From Bacteroidia bacterium (GTDB lineage Bacteria > Bacteroidota > Ignavibacteria > SZUA-365): 64,000 nt of DNA. A program made the translations under genes and the position numbers. Location: positions 3,397,131 to 3,461,130 of the forward strand of contig JAOSJT010000001.1 in NCBI GenBank assembly GCA_027493955.1, read 5' to 3'. The notes under the pieces were generated by a model. That model saw only the letters and a program-made list of their open reading frames with translations, ran no database searches and was not told the DNA's origin. This document shows positions 17,546-27,079 of this stretch, one piece after another (position 1 is the first letter of the stretch; every line of letters starts with the position of its first letter).

Positions 17546-19744
17546 ATGTCGTTTCTCAGTCAGCTCAATCCGGTACAGAAGGACGCAGTCAAAACCATCG
17601 AAGGCCCGGTCATGATCGTGGCCGGAGCGGGCAGCGGCAAGACGCGCGTGCTCACCTATCGCATCGCCTATCTGCTGCAATGCGGCGTACCGGCATACAA
17701 CATTCTCGCGCTCACCTTCACCAACAAGGCCGCGCGTGAGATGCGCGAGCGCATCGGGACGGTGATTCACGGCGACGATGCAAGCCGACTCTGGATGGGC
17801 ACCTTTCACGCCACCTTCGCGCGTCTGCTGCGCAGGGACGCCGAGCATATCGGCTTCCACAGGAATTTCACGATATACGACACCGAGGACAGCCAGAGTC
17901 TGGTGAAAAACATCATGAACGACCTGGGCATCAATACGCAGCAAATCTCCGCGGCGGCGGTACGTCATGCCATCAGCTCGGCGAAGAACCGCATGAAAAC
18001 CGCCGAGGACCTCGCGCATGAGGCCACAGACATTTTCCAGAAGCGCGTGCATCAGGTGTTCGTCGAGTACGCGAGGCGGCTCCGCGCCAGCAACGCAATG
18101 GATTTCGACGATCTCATTCTGCATCCGATACGCCTCTTCGACGAACATCCCGAAGTTCTCGAGCGCTATCAGAAACAGTTCCGCTTCATTCTCATCGACG
18201 AGTATCAGGACACCAATCAGGCGCAATATCAGATCGTGCGGCGCCTGGCTTCGTCGCATCGCAACATCTGCGTGGTGGGCGACGACGCGCAGAGCATTTA
18301 CGGCTTCCGCGGAGCGGACATCAGCAATATTCTCAATTTCGAGAAGCATTTCGGCGATGCGAAAGTTTTCCGCCTCGAGCAGAACTACCGCTCCACGAAA
18401 ATGATACTCCAGGGCGCGGATTCTGTGATCAAGCGCAATCGCAAGCAAATTGAGAAAACGCTGTGGACGGACAATGATTCCGGCGACCTGATCACCGTGC
18501 TGGAAACGGCGGACGAGACTGAAGAGGCGATGCGCATCGTCTCCTTCATGCAGGAAGAGAGCCGGAAGCACAAGCTGCAGCTCAATGATTTCGCCGTGCT
18601 GTACCGTACCAACGCGCAGTCCCGCTCCATCGAGGATGCGCTCCGCCGCAGCGGCATTACCTACACCATTGTCGGCGGCGTGGAGTTTTATCGCCGTAAA
18701 GAAATCAAGGACGTGCTCGCGTATCTGCGCCTGATCGTCAATCCGGACGACGACGAGGCCTTCATGCGCGTGATCAACTATCCGACCAGAGGCATAGGCG
18801 CCACCTCGCTCACGCGGCTGCGCGACTATGCCGCCGCAGAAGAGGTCACCTTGTTCGAGGCGGCGATCAATGTGGCCCGCATTCCTTCGATGACACCCTC
18901 GGCGGTAAACCGCATACAGGACTTCGTGCGGTTGATTCAGAAGTACGCGACGCTGCGCCGGGAAATTTCCGCGGGCGAGCTGGGCAGTTCCCTTGTCGAC
19001 GAGCTGGGCATTGTGACGGCGTTCAAGACCGAGGGCACGATGGAGGCGCGCGGGAGAATGGAAAATGTGCAGGAGCTGCTTTCCGCCCTGGCGGACTTCG
19101 AGGGCGAGGACGGACAGAATTTGCTGGAGCAATTTCTCGAGCAGGCCTCGCTGGTTGCCGATGTGGATGCGCTGGACCAGAGCCGCAACGCCGTCACATT
19201 GATGACGCTGCACGCGGCCAAGGGGCTGGAGTTTCCGGTGGTGTTCATTGCCGGTATGGAGGAAGGCCTTTTTCCCTCGTCCATGGCCATCGATCGCGAC
19301 GAAGTGGAGGAGGAGCGCCGTCTGTGTTATGTGGGAATGACTCGCGCGATGCGCAAGCTGTACCTCATCCATGCAAAGTCCCGCCTGCGTTGGGGGGAGC
19401 GGCTGGAGCAGATGCCGTCACGTTTTCTGGAGGAAATAGATCCGGCGGTTGTGCAGCGCGACAGTACGCGCAGACGAGCCACAAACACGCCAGCAAGCAA
19501 TGGTGGTCACAAACGCAACACTAAGCCGAAGCAATCCGAATACAGTCAGGACCACGGTCATGATTCGTACTCACAGACGGATTCCGAACTGCACGTGGGT
19601 TCCACCGTCGTGCATGCCACCTTCGGCCGCGGCAAGCTGCTGGGCATACAGGGTTCGGGCGACATGGCCCGCGTTATGGTGCTTTTCGACTCCGTCGGCA
19701 AAAAAACGCTGATACTGAAATTCGCGGGACTGAAGGCGGGGTGA
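17546..19744 (+). CDS. pcrA: UvrD/PcrA-family DNA helicase
   Basis: A superfamily 1A 3'-5' DNA helicase of 732 aa, acting in nucleotide excision repair, mismatch repair and replication-fork maintenance. All motifs are visible: Q motif 'LNPVQKDAV', Walker A 'VAGAGSGKTRVL', Ia 'LTFTNKAAREMRER', Walker B 'IDEYQDTNQAQ', III 'VVGDDAQSIYGFRGAD', IV 'RLEQNYRS', V 'MTLHAAKGLEFPVVFI' and VI 'EERRLCYVGMTRA'. The C-terminal 45 residues ('GSTVVHATFGRGKLLGI') form the Tudor-like module that contacts RNA polymerase in PcrA. The ATG at 17546 follows GGACGG; the longer open frame overlaps lysS. The uvrD and pcrA names are used interchangeably for this group. Confidence 0.95.
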   Translation: MSFLSQLNPVQKDAVKTIEGPVMIVAGAGSGKTRVLTYRIAYLLQCGVPAYNILALTFTNKAAREMRERIGTVIHGDDASRLWMGTFHATFARLLRRDAEHIGFHRNFTIYDTEDSQSLVKNIMNDLGINTQQISAAAVRHAISSAKNRMKTAEDLAHEATDIFQKRVHQVFVEYARRLRASNAMDFDDLILHPIRLFDEHPEVLERYQKQFRFILIDEYQDTNQAQYQIVRRLASSHRNICVVGDDAQSIYGFRGADISNILNFEKHFGDAKVFRLEQNYRSTKMILQGADSVIKRNRKQIEKTLWTDNDSGDLITVLETADETEEAMRIVSFMQEESRKHKLQLNDFAVLYRTNAQSRSIEDALRRSGITYTIVGGVEFYRRKEIKDVLAYLRLIVNPDDDEAFMRVINYPTRGIGATSLTRLRDYAAAEEVTLFEAAINVARIPSMTPSAVNRIQDFVRLIQKYATLRREISAGELGSSLVDELGIVTAFKTEGTMEARGRMENVQELLSALADFEGEDGQNLLEQFLEQASLVADVDALDQSRNAVTLMTLHAAKGLEFPVVFIAGMEEGLFPSSMAIDRDEVEEERRLCYVGMTRAMRKLYLIHAKSRLRWGERLEQMPSRFLEEIDPAVVQRDSTRRRATNTPASNGGHKRNTKPKQSEYSQDHGHDSYSQTDSELHVGSTVVHATFGRGKLLGIQGSGDMARVMVLFDSVGKKTLILKFAGLKAG

Positions 19745-20107
19745 GGTATGCCAACAAGTCGGCCGGTCTGATCAGAGAGACACAAGATTCCATGCCTCAC
19801 AACTCTCGCCGTTTCGCCAAGACGGCGCACTGCGCTCCATTCTTCATGACAAGTAAAAGCGGTACCATTAGGAAAACCGGGGTAAGAGCATCCGGAAAAC
19901 CGTTGTTTCGCACGTCATCCGTCATCGCGCACTGCAAGCGTGTGGCGGCATCTCCTTGCAGTAGCCCCGCGCGACCCACCCCCATCGAACCGTGACTGCG
20001 TATGTGCAGGGCTGCATTCTGTGCGGCGCACACCACCGCAACTGTGACGGAAAAATGCTAGCTTACCGTGCGCAACGGAAACATCCACAACAGAAGCCGC
20101 ACCTCCC
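19745..20107. other. Intergenic region, nothing recognised
   Basis: About 360 bp between the helicase gene and the CoA-binding protein gene. No gene, tRNA-like fold or strong terminator was recognised. Confidence 0.5.
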
Positions 20108-20563
20108 ATGACAGAATCAGAACGCATTATCGCATTTACCGAACAGCGCACTCTCGCTCTTGCCGGCGCCTCGCGCAATGGAAAGAAGTTCGGCAACACG
20201 CTGCTCAAGGATCTCGCGAACAAGGGCTACACCGTGCATCCCGTTCATCCATCGGCGGAAAGCATCGATGGTGTCAGGGCGTTTCCTTCGCTCGCAGCGT
20301 TGCCGGAAGCGGTCGGAGGACTGGTGCTGGTGGTCCCGCCCGCTGAATCGGAAAAGCTGGTCCGCGAAGCAGCCGACGCGGGCATACCGCGCATCTGGAT
20401 GCAGCAGGGCGCCGAATCGCCGGAGGCCATTCGCCTGTGCGAAGAGCGCGGACTGGAATGCACGCACGGTTATTGCCTGCTCATGTTCGCCGATCCCGTC
20501 AACAGCATCCATCGCGTGCACCGATGGTTCGCGAAGGTGTTCGGCAAGCTGCCGAAGGAGTAA
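20108..20563 (+). CDS. CoA-binding domain protein (YccU-like)
   Basis: A 151-aa stand-alone Rossmann-fold protein of the CoA_binding_2 family. It resembles the N-terminal nucleotide-binding half of succinyl-CoA synthetase. The features are 'LALAGASRNGKKFGNTLLKDLANKGYTVHPVHPSAESIDG' read in parts, with the glycine-rich turn 'AGASRNGKKFG' near residues 18-28, then 'GLVLVVPPAESEKLVREA' and 'PRIWMQQGAESPEA', and a conserved Cys in 'HGYCLLMF'. The biochemical role of this family is not settled. It is monocistronic as far as can be seen. Confidence 0.88.
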   Translation: MTESERIIAFTEQRTLALAGASRNGKKFGNTLLKDLANKGYTVHPVHPSAESIDGVRAFPSLAALPEAVGGLVLVVPPAESEKLVREAADAGIPRIWMQQGAESPEAIRLCEERGLECTHGYCLLMFADPVNSIHRVHRWFAKVFGKLPKE

Positions 20564-20677
20564 GCACAGCACGCTCCGGGCAGCATCGTCCGCTACGCCT
20601 GACGCGTGTCGCGGATAACCTACAAAGCGACAGGGCTTCAAGTCTTCTCATTCACTGTTCCCCTCTGTGTGAAGTGT

Positions 20678-22207
20678 ATGCACGGCAACGATCCTCCATA
20701 CGCACGCATGCTTTTGCCGGCACTCGCGGGTGCGGCGGTACTGCTGCATATTTCCATCGAGCTGTTTGCGGGCTACGGGATGTTCCGCGATGAATTGTAT
20801 TACATCGCGTGCAGCAAGCGCCCGGCCCTCGGCTATGTGGATCATCCGCCGCTGTCCGTGTGGGTGCTCGCGTTGTGGCGGCAGATCGCGGGAGAATCAC
20901 AGTTCTCCATCGCCCTGCTCGCGGCGCTGTTTTCCGGCGCCGGAGTATGGGCGGCGGGATCGCTGACACGACGCCTCGGCGGCGGCACCACTGCAATACT
21001 GAGCGCATGTCTCCTCTTCCTGCTCGCTCCGATCAGCCTGGCCATGGGATCCTTCTGGTCCATGAACACTCTCGACGCGCTGTTCTGGCTTTTCGCCGCG
21101 CGCGCGGCCATCGACGCATTTGATACGGGAAGCGCACGCCACTGGCTGTTGCTCGGCGCGCTCACCGGCCTTGGCTGCATGAATAAAATCAGCATGGCGT
21201 GGTTCTGCCTCGGTGTCGTCGCCGCGCTCGTGAGCGGCGACGCGCGCGCGCAGTTGCGAACGCCCTGGCCCTGGCTGGCGGGCGGATTGACGCTGCTGCT
21301 TTTCCTCCCCTTCGTCCTGTGGAACGCCGCACACGATTTCGCGCACCTGGAATTTATCCGCAACGCGAGCGCCATGAAATACGGTGGTATCTCGCGGACG
21401 GATTTTCTTGGCGGCGCACTGCTCATTCACAATCCGCTGGCTGCGCTCGCACTTTTGGGTGGACTGTACTGGACGTTGCTTGGTAACGGACGGCGCTTTC
21501 GCCTGATCGGTATTATCTGGCTCTGCACGCTGCTCATTCTGCTGGTCAACGGACACAGTAAACCGGAGTACATCTCCGCCGCCACAGGTTCGCTATTCGC
21601 GGCCGGCGGCGTGTGGCTGGAGCAATGGCGCATGCGACGTTCGACACTATGGCGTCGGGGATACCTCGCGATGGTCTGTGCCTCGGCGATACTCCTGGCC
21701 CCCTTCGCCGCGCCGATTCTGCCCGTCGACACCTTCATCGCCTTGAATCGTGCAATCGCCCCACCTGTGAAGAACGCCGAGGGACATGCCATGGGCGACT
21801 TGCCGCAGTTTTTCGCCGATATGCACGGATGGGAGGAAATGGCCGACGCTGTGTCCACCGCGTACCTGTCACTTTCGTATGCGGAACGCGACGACGTCGT
21901 GGTCCTGGCGCAGAATTACGGTCAGGCCGCGGCGCTCGAGTATTACGCGAAAAGGTACCCGTTACCGCCGGTGATCAGCATGCACAATAACTATTGGCTG
22001 TGGGGCTACCCGCGAGGTATCGGGTCTGTCATCGTCATTGGCGGACGGAGGGAGGACCACGAAAGGGCCTGCGCACAGGTAACCGCGCTGGGTAATCACA
22101 GCCATCCCCATGCCATGCGGTATGAAAGCAATCTCACGATATGGCATTGCCGCGGCGTACGGATACCATTAACCGAAATCTGGAAGCGCGAGAAGCGCTA
22201 TATCTGA
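20678..22207 (+). CDS. GT39/ArnT-like membrane glycosyltransferase
   Basis: A polytopic inner-membrane enzyme of about 509 aa that probably uses a polyprenyl-phosphate sugar. Most of the first 370 residues are hydrophobic segments. The first periplasmic loop holds the catalytic Asp-Glu pair of the GT-C family in 'GMFRDELYYIACS', followed by 'GYVDHPPLSVW', a signature of PMT_2/ArnT-type proteins. The C-terminal part is a soluble periplasmic domain of about 120 residues with 'VVVLAQNYGQAAALEYYAK', which is usual in this subgroup. The acceptor (lipid A, protein or glycan) cannot be told. The start at 20678 is tentative; an in-frame ATG at 20606 exists, as does one at 20708. Confidence 0.85.
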   Translation: MHGNDPPYARMLLPALAGAAVLLHISIELFAGYGMFRDELYYIACSKRPALGYVDHPPLSVWVLALWRQIAGESQFSIALLAALFSGAGVWAAGSLTRRLGGGTTAILSACLLFLLAPISLAMGSFWSMNTLDALFWLFAARAAIDAFDTGSARHWLLLGALTGLGCMNKISMAWFCLGVVAALVSGDARAQLRTPWPWLAGGLTLLLFLPFVLWNAAHDFAHLEFIRNASAMKYGGISRTDFLGGALLIHNPLAALALLGGLYWTLLGNGRRFRLIGIIWLCTLLILLVNGHSKPEYISAATGSLFAAGGVWLEQWRMRRSTLWRRGYLAMVCASAILLAPFAAPILPVDTFIALNRAIAPPVKNAEGHAMGDLPQFFADMHGWEEMADAVSTAYLSLSYAERDDVVVLAQNYGQAAALEYYAKRYPLPPVISMHNNYWLWGYPRGIGSVIVIGGRREDHERACAQVTALGNHSHPHAMRYESNLTIWHCRGVRIPLTEIWKREKRYI

Positions 22208-22335
22208 CGTCCCACCCCATCTGAATCCCGCAGAGAGCGCCCCGTCTGTATCGGCGACAGCAGCCCCCGGATGAGGAAGGCCGCGGAATTTTCTATCTTA
22301 CAGGATGGAAAAACTGTTATGCTACTGGAGAAGCT

Positions 22336-23334
22336 ATGGAATACAGATTTCTCGGACGATCGGGACTGCGGGTGTCGGCCCTTTCCTTCGGTTCCTGGGT
22401 TACGTTTCATGATCAGATTGATGAAGACACCGCCTATGAATGCATGACGAGTGCCTGGGACGCGGGTGTCAACTTTTTCGACAACGCGGAGGCATACGCG
22501 CGCGGTGCGTCCGAAACGATGATGGGCGCGGTGATTCGTCGCGCCGGCTGGCGCCGTGAGGATCTCGTATTGTCCACGAAAATCTTCTGGGGAGGCGATG
22601 GGGTCAACGATTCGGGACTCTCGCGTAAACACATTTTCGAAGGAACGCACGCCGCGCTCAAACGGCTCGGTACCGACTATGTTGATCTACTTTTCTGTCA
22701 CCGGCCCGATCTCCACACACCGATAGAGGAAACCGTGTGGGCGATGAATCTGCTGATTCAGCAGGGCAAGGCATTGTACTGGGGCAGCAGCGAATGGAGT
22801 GCCGAGCAGATCCGCGAAGCGTATCACATCGCGCGGCGCGAGCATCTTATACCGCCTCTGATGGAGCAGCCCGAATACAACATGTTCAAACGCGACCGAG
22901 TCGAGCGCGAATACACCGCGTTGTATCGCGACATCGGTCTCGGTACGACGATCTGGAGTCCGCTCGCCAGTGGCATACTCACCGGCAAGTACGCCGAGGG
23001 CATCCCTGATGGCAGCCGGCTCTCTCTGCCTTCCTACGATTGGCTGCGCAAGCGCATCATGAGCGCCGACGGCCAGGCAAAGATCGCAAAAACGAAGAAG
23101 TTGACACCGATAGCCGACGAGCTCGGAGCAACGCTCTCCCAACTTGCCCTCGCCTGGTGTCTGAAAAATCCCAACGTCAGCACCGTGATCACGGGCGCAT
23201 CCAGGGCAGCCCAGGTGCGGGAGAATATGTCCGCGCTTGACATCGTCCCGAAGCTGACGGACGAGATCATGCAGCGAATCGAAGATATACTCGATAACAG
23301 GCCCGCTTCTCCGCCGGACTGGCGCAGACTGTAA
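22336..23334 (+). CDS. Aldo/keto reductase, Kv-beta-like
   Basis: A cytoplasmic NADPH-dependent oxidoreductase with a TIM-barrel fold, 332 aa. The N-terminus '[19 protein letters not shown]' is typical of the Kv-channel beta-subunit/YghZ branch. Catalytic residues are visible: Asp and Tyr in '[11 protein letters not shown]', Lys in '[10 protein letters not shown]' and His in 'LLFCHRPD'. Cofactor binding is shown by '[13 protein letters not shown]' and the C-terminal '[15 protein letters not shown]'. The substrate is unknown. The next gene starts 12 bp after its stop and is probably co-transcribed. Confidence 0.92.
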   Translation: MEYRFLGRSGLRVSALSFGSWVTFHDQIDEDTAYECMTSAWDAGVNFFDNAEAYARGASETMMGAVIRRAGWRREDLVLSTKIFWGGDGVNDSGLSRKHIFEGTHAALKRLGTDYVDLLFCHRPDLHTPIEETVWAMNLLIQQGKALYWGSSEWSAEQIREAYHIARREHLIPPLMEQPEYNMFKRDRVEREYTALYRDIGLGTTIWSPLASGILTGKYAEGIPDGSRLSLPSYDWLRKRIMSADGQAKIAKTKKLTPIADELGATLSQLALAWCLKNPNVSTVITGASRAAQVRENMSALDIVPKLTDEIMQRIEDILDNRPASPPDWRRL

Positions 23335-23346
23335 TTTACCTTGCCC

Positions 23347-24567
23347 ATGTACGAATACCAGAAAAATCGTCGTTTTTTCGCGCAAGCCCCCGGGCAGATG
23401 GAGGCGTTGTGCGCTGAGGAGTTGAAGGAACTCGGCGCCACCAACATTGAACTCGCGTATCGCGGTGTGTACTTCGATGCGGACAATGAAGCGCTGTACC
23501 GCATAAACTACACCTCGCGTCTGCTCTCCCGTGTTCTCGCTCCGCTCATGACATTTCGCTGCACCGATGCACGGCTCCTGACAAGCACGGCGAGAAAGAC
23601 TGCGTGGGAAAAGCTGTTCCGCGTGGATCAGACGTTTTCCATCACCGCATCGGTAGCGAAAAGCAGCATCACCAATTCGCTGTATGCGGCGCAATGCCTC
23701 AAGGACGGCATCGCCGATCACTTCCGCGATGTGAGTCGCGGTCGCAGGCCTTCGGTGGATACAGTCAATCCCGACATTCGACTGAATCTCCGCATCGAGA
23801 AAGACCTTGCCGTGCTCAGCCTCGATACTTCCGGCGAATCGCTGCATAAACGCGGTTACCGCCTCCTGGCCGGCGAGGCACCAATGCAGGAAACCCTTGC
23901 CGCGGCAATTATCCGGCTTACCGGCTGGGATGGTGAGAAACCTCTGTGGGACTGCATGTGCGGATCGGGTACACTTCTCGCTGAGGCGCTCATGCATTAT
24001 TGCCGCATGCCGGCTCAGATGCTTCGGGAGAATTTCGGCTTCTATCACATGCCGGACTTCGATGCGGCTCTCTGGAAAAACGTGAAGGCCGCATGCGATG
24101 CACAGATCCGTCCGTTGCCAGAAGGTCTGATCAGCGGAAGCGATATTTCACAGCGGGCGTTGAATGTGGCGCAGGAAAATCTCTCCCGTCTCCCGTACTC
24201 CGATGCCGTCGCGTTGTTCGCCCGCGACTTCCGGCATGTGAAGCATTTCGAAAACGGTGTGCTGCTTGCCAATCCCCCGTACGGTATACGCATGGGCGAG
24301 TACGAAGCGGTGAAGGAACTGTATCGCGATCTTGGGGATTTCCTGAAACAGCGCTGCACCGGAAGCACCGCATTTATTTACACCGGCGATCCCGCGCTGC
24401 GTAAGGAAATCGGTCTGAGGACCAGCCGCAGAATTCCGCTTGTGAACGGCAAACTGGAAGGCGTCCTCGTGCGAATCGACAGCTACGAAGGCAGTAAAAA
24501 GCGCTACTATGCCGAGTACAAGGCCGCCGAACAGGAGCAAGGGAAAGCGGAAGAAACTCCGGAGTGA
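23347..24567 (+). CDS. THUMP-domain RNA methyltransferase (RlmL N-half-like)
   Basis: A 406-aa SAM-dependent N2-guanine methyltransferase predicted to act on 23S rRNA. An N-terminal ferredoxin-like plus THUMP domain (about 8-160) contains '[20 protein letters not shown]' and '[14 protein letters not shown]'. The methyltransferase domain has motif I '[16 protein letters not shown]' and the catalytic '[13 protein letters not shown]' (NPPY), with '[17 protein letters not shown]' between. It corresponds to the N-terminal module of RlmL (m2G2445); the RlmK half is missing, as in many Bacteroidota and Firmicutes homologues (YpsC type). The start may be the ATG at 23347 or a TTG at 23341; no ribosome binding site decides it. 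Confidence 0.9.
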   Translation: MYEYQKNRRFFAQAPGQMEALCAEELKELGATNIELAYRGVYFDADNEALYRINYTSRLLSRVLAPLMTFRCTDARLLTSTARKTAWEKLFRVDQTFSITASVAKSSITNSLYAAQCLKDGIADHFRDVSRGRRPSVDTVNPDIRLNLRIEKDLAVLSLDTSGESLHKRGYRLLAGEAPMQETLAAAIIRLTGWDGEKPLWDCMCGSGTLLAEALMHYCRMPAQMLRENFGFYHMPDFDAALWKNVKAACDAQIRPLPEGLISGSDISQRALNVAQENLSRLPYSDAVALFARDFRHVKHFENGVLLANPPYGIRMGEYEAVKELYRDLGDFLKQRCTGSTAFIYTGDPALRKEIGLRTSRRIPLVNGKLEGVLVRIDSYEGSKKRYYAEYKAAEQEQGKAEETPE

Positions 24568-24710
24568 ACCTCCTCGACGCAGGTGAAAAAGACGTCTGAC
24601 GCCTTTCGCGTTGTGGCTGTTGGAACCGCCATTGGCGCTTGAGCATTCTTGATGTCGGACAGGGCGTGGAGCGCGGAGGGGGCAGGGTGTTCGCGACACC
24701 GCACGCACGT

Positions 24711-24900
24711 GTAGGTCGGAGGCCGCAGGTCGGAGACTCGTTTCGACGAGATCAGTAGAAGTGTCGTCCCTGAGGGACTGAGAGGGTTGGGGGGAGCGCG
24801 TGAGTCCCACACACTCACGTGTGGGGTAGGAGGCCGCAGGCCGGAGACTCGCCGCGGCGAGATAACGGAAGTGTCGTCACTGCGGGACTGAGTGAGGGGC
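24711..24900. repeat. Two degenerate copies of a palindrome-rich repeat
   Basis: Anchors GGCCGCAGG at 24721 and 24832 lie 111 bp apart. Both are followed by CGGAGACTCG, a small hairpin (CTCGTTTCGACGAG in copy 1, CTCGCCGCGGCGAG in copy 2), then GAAGTGTCGTC and a second hairpin (GTCCCTGAGGGAC in copy 1, decayed in copy 2). A further stem CCCACAC/GTGTGGG lies between them. The layout resembles dispersed REP-like elements. No gene occupies 24568-25079. Confidence 0.65.
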
Positions 24901-25079
24901 AAGTCAGTCATGTCAGAGACGGTCTTGGCTGCTTCCTGGGAGAATGATTCTGGGTGAAACTGCTTGTTGAAAAATAATTTGATAATCTTACCACTGGCTA
25001 TTGCATCATTTTCTTTTGTATAATATTATGTGATATTTTGCTCTTTTTTTGAGGCGCGGCGTACTTGTTGACTTTGATC

Positions 25080-25400
25080 ATGAAGAATCGCAGGAGAAGT
25101 ATTATGTTAATGCTCAGAGTGCTTTGCAATGCAATATTGGTGATTTTCGTGAGTGCGTACACAGGGCAGGTGCTGATCGCGCAAAGCGTAGTTACCAATG
25201 TATTACCGATCCCGTTTGTGAATCTTACAGACCAGGAATGCGTAACAAATATATTGCATCAAATAGAAAATGCTGTTCATCAGCACGATACAAAGTCCTT
25301 GCAAGGATTATTCGACACATTTTGTTCGAGAAGTGAGGATGGATTACCGCCTGGTCATAAGGAAAAAATCCAAAGATTTCAGTTTGTAACTACTCAGTGA
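25080..25400 (+). CDS. Hypothetical small secreted protein in AT-rich island
   Basis: A predicted 106-aa protein. It has a basic N-terminus followed by a hydrophobic stretch (about residues 9-32), consistent with a signal peptide ending near 'QVLIAQS'. The mature part has 'CVTNILHQIENAVHQHDTKS', a helix faintly like the first helix of NTF2/SnoaL-like domains, but the protein is far too short for that fold, so it may be a truncated copy. Base composition is clearly more AT-rich than the flanks. The longer frame starts at 25065. Coding status is only moderately supported. Confidence 0.45.
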   Translation: MKNRRRSIMLMLRVLCNAILVIFVSAYTGQVLIAQSVVTNVLPIPFVNLTDQECVTNILHQIENAVHQHDTKSLQGLFDTFCSRSEDGLPPGHKEKIQRFQFVTTQ

Positions 25401-25416
25401 TAAGGGGGATCCCGAA

Positions 25417-26274
25417 ATGATTGCAATAATCTTTCTTTTGATTGTAATTGACTTTACTGGACATACTAAGTGCACCATACACGCTGACGACGCAATATCG
25501 ATTTCCGAGTATAGCGTGCCATATATAATCATCGAAGTGAAATACTTCTCTGATGACACCTTGTTTGTTTGGACTGTATCTGGTTATTTGGAAAAATGGA
25601 GCGGTAACGGATTTATACGAGTGAGCGATACTCTCTATGATACACATCTCACTGAAAGAGTACTTCTGAGAGTCGCTCCCAAAACGAAGCGTATATCAAT
25701 GCAAGATATTGCTGCCTCTGGCTTGAGCGAGTATTGGGATAAAGTAATAAATCGACCAAGGTTACCTGCTGGGAGATATCGTATCAACATACTATATGGT
25801 ATATCGGAGAACCAACCACCGGATAAAAAATGGGATGATTTAGTGCATATTGAGAAAGAACTTAATGTATATGAAGTTTCAGAGACATGTAGATCTGCGA
25901 TCAACGATATACGCGAGCTGTTCATGAGTAATTCAAGAGATACATTAATGCAAAGATATTTTTCTCATATCGATAACATCTCGGATTGCGCTGCGGAGTA
26001 TTATTTTCTTGCGATACGTCGTGCTTGGTTGGCAGCAGAACGAAACAGCAGCGAAGCGAACAATTTTATGCGAAGAGTTGGTAGTGACGTAATACGTAAA
26101 ATACCGGAAAGCTACGCTGCAGTATTTTTCTTGAGAAATATGAATATCGCAGAAAAGATTGAGACAAATAATATTGAGTTCAGTCGCGAGAGGGTAGAGA
26201 GAAATAGATTTATCGATAGCTTAGGAGAAAGAAACGTGTTGCGAAGAGTCTCGAAAAATGAACGAACTGAATAG
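25417..26274 (+). CDS. Hypothetical secreted protein, 285 aa, AT-rich
   Basis: Function unknown. The ATG is preceded by AAGGGGGAT at good spacing. The first 14 residues are hydrophobic ('IAIIFLLIVIDFTG'), a short signal peptide. The middle (30-150) looks beta-rich, with 'PYIIIEVKYFSDDTLFVW' and 'AGRYRINILYGISENQP'; the end (160-285) is helical, with 'AAEYYFLAIRRAWLAAERNSSEAN'. Codon use (AAT, ATA, GAT rich) differs strongly from neighbouring genes, suggesting horizontal acquisition. It follows the 106-aa gene by 16 bp and probably forms a two-gene unit with it. Confidence 0.65.
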   Translation: MIAIIFLLIVIDFTGHTKCTIHADDAISISEYSVPYIIIEVKYFSDDTLFVWTVSGYLEKWSGNGFIRVSDTLYDTHLTERVLLRVAPKTKRISMQDIAASGLSEYWDKVINRPRLPAGRYRINILYGISENQPPDKKWDDLVHIEKELNVYEVSETCRSAINDIRELFMSNSRDTLMQRYFSHIDNISDCAAEYYFLAIRRAWLAAERNSSEANNFMRRVGSDVIRKIPESYAAVFFLRNMNIAEKIETNNIEFSRERVERNRFIDSLGERNVLRRVSKNERTE

Positions 26275-26568
26275 TGTTTGATTGTGTTACGTCACAGCTC
26301 GGAGTACCGTTTCGATTGCGCATGTATTCCCTCTCCTCATTCCGTGGATTCTTACCTATTGACCAACGCATTGATGCTCGGATACTCGTTCTGCTGAGCT
26401 GGCAGACAGAAACGGACCTCGGCAAGCTGGAGATTACCTACCCTGTATAAATATGAATTTTGGGATTTATCATCAGTGATTTATAATCTCACGGCTCACT
26501 GTTTTATTCTGCCGTTTTGTGTGTTTTCCATAAATGAAAATGGGAATTTTCAGCTTGTGTAAAGAACT
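26275..26568. other. Intergenic region downstream of the AT-rich island
   Basis: No gene is recognised. A plus-strand stretch near 26310-26448 reads in one frame without stops but has no start or known domain, so it might be a gene remnant; support is too weak to call one. Confidence 0.3.
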
Positions 26569-26596
26569 GCACGGACGGGAAATATCCCGTCCGTGC
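26569..26596 (-). terminator. Strong hairpin after the calcium-binding-repeat gene
   Basis: A perfect 12-bp stem GCACGGACGGGA / TCCCGTCCGTGC with loop AATA lies 45 bp past the stop of the leftward gene. On the minus strand it is followed only by a weak T run (TTCTTT), so it may be a terminator or an mRNA-stabilising structure. Confidence 0.6.
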
Positions 26597-26641
26597 TGCT
26601 CTTTGGAGGATCGATCCGGTGCGTATCCGGAGGCGATATTC

Positions 26642-27079
26642 TTATTTGCCGCGCCGACCATTTCCGGCTTTGCTGCCGCTACCGTCCTGCAGCGGGGCGG
26701 GGCCGCCGGTTGCGCCATTGCCGCGAAGAGCCTTGCCTGCGGGTGAACCATTACCGGAGCTGCGCACAAAGTCTGGGTCCTGTCCGTTGGGAATGCCGTC
26801 GCCGTCGGCATCGGGCGCGTTGTCGTTTATGCCGTCGCCGTTTTCATCGACAAAACCGCGTCCGTTCGTGCCGAGCTTCGTACCGGTGTAGTCGGAATCT
26901 TTGCCGTTGGGAATGCCGTCGCCGTCATCATCGGCGGCATTGTCGTTGATGCCATCACCATTGAGATCGATGAAACCGCGATTGTCGGGACGGTTCTGCG
27001 CCGAAGCGCTGTCCGCATTCACGAAAGTAATGATCAGTGCGAAAGCGAGCAGTGATGCGAGAGAAATGAGGTGTTTCAT
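26642..27079 (-). CDS. Secreted protein with thrombospondin type 3-like calcium repeats
   Basis: A 145-aa exported protein. Residues 1-26 form a signal peptide ('...FVNADSASAQ'). The centre has four Asp/Asn-rich calcium-binding loops: 'DLNGDGINDN', 'DDDGDGIPNG', 'DENGDGINDN' and 'DADGDGIPNG', arranged as a duplicated unit of about 37 residues. Such loops usually bind calcium and stiffen extracellular proteins. The C-terminal 40 residues are glycine-rich and basic ('GNGATGG', 'GNGRRGK'). No sorting domain is seen. The role is unknown; it may be a small matrix or surface component. Confidence 0.75.
   Translation of the reverse strand: MKHLISLASLLAFALIITFVNADSASAQNRPDNRGFIDLNGDGINDNAADDDGDGIPNGKDSDYTGTKLGTNGRGFVDENGDGINDNAPDADGDGIPNGQDPDFVRSSGNGSPAGKALRGNGATGGPAPLQDGSGSKAGNGRRGK

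Noticed and set aside
17426-19372. 648-aa open frame opposite the PcrA/UvrD gene
   Set aside because: It is a mirror of a well-supported helicase gene in GC-rich DNA, is rich in His, Arg and Leu, and has no domain.
22687-24048. 453-aa open frame opposite the reductase and THUMP genes
   Set aside because: It spans two real genes on the other strand and has no recognisable motif.
26310-26448. Possible gene remnant on the plus strand
   Set aside because: There is no start, no domain and too short a frame to support a call.
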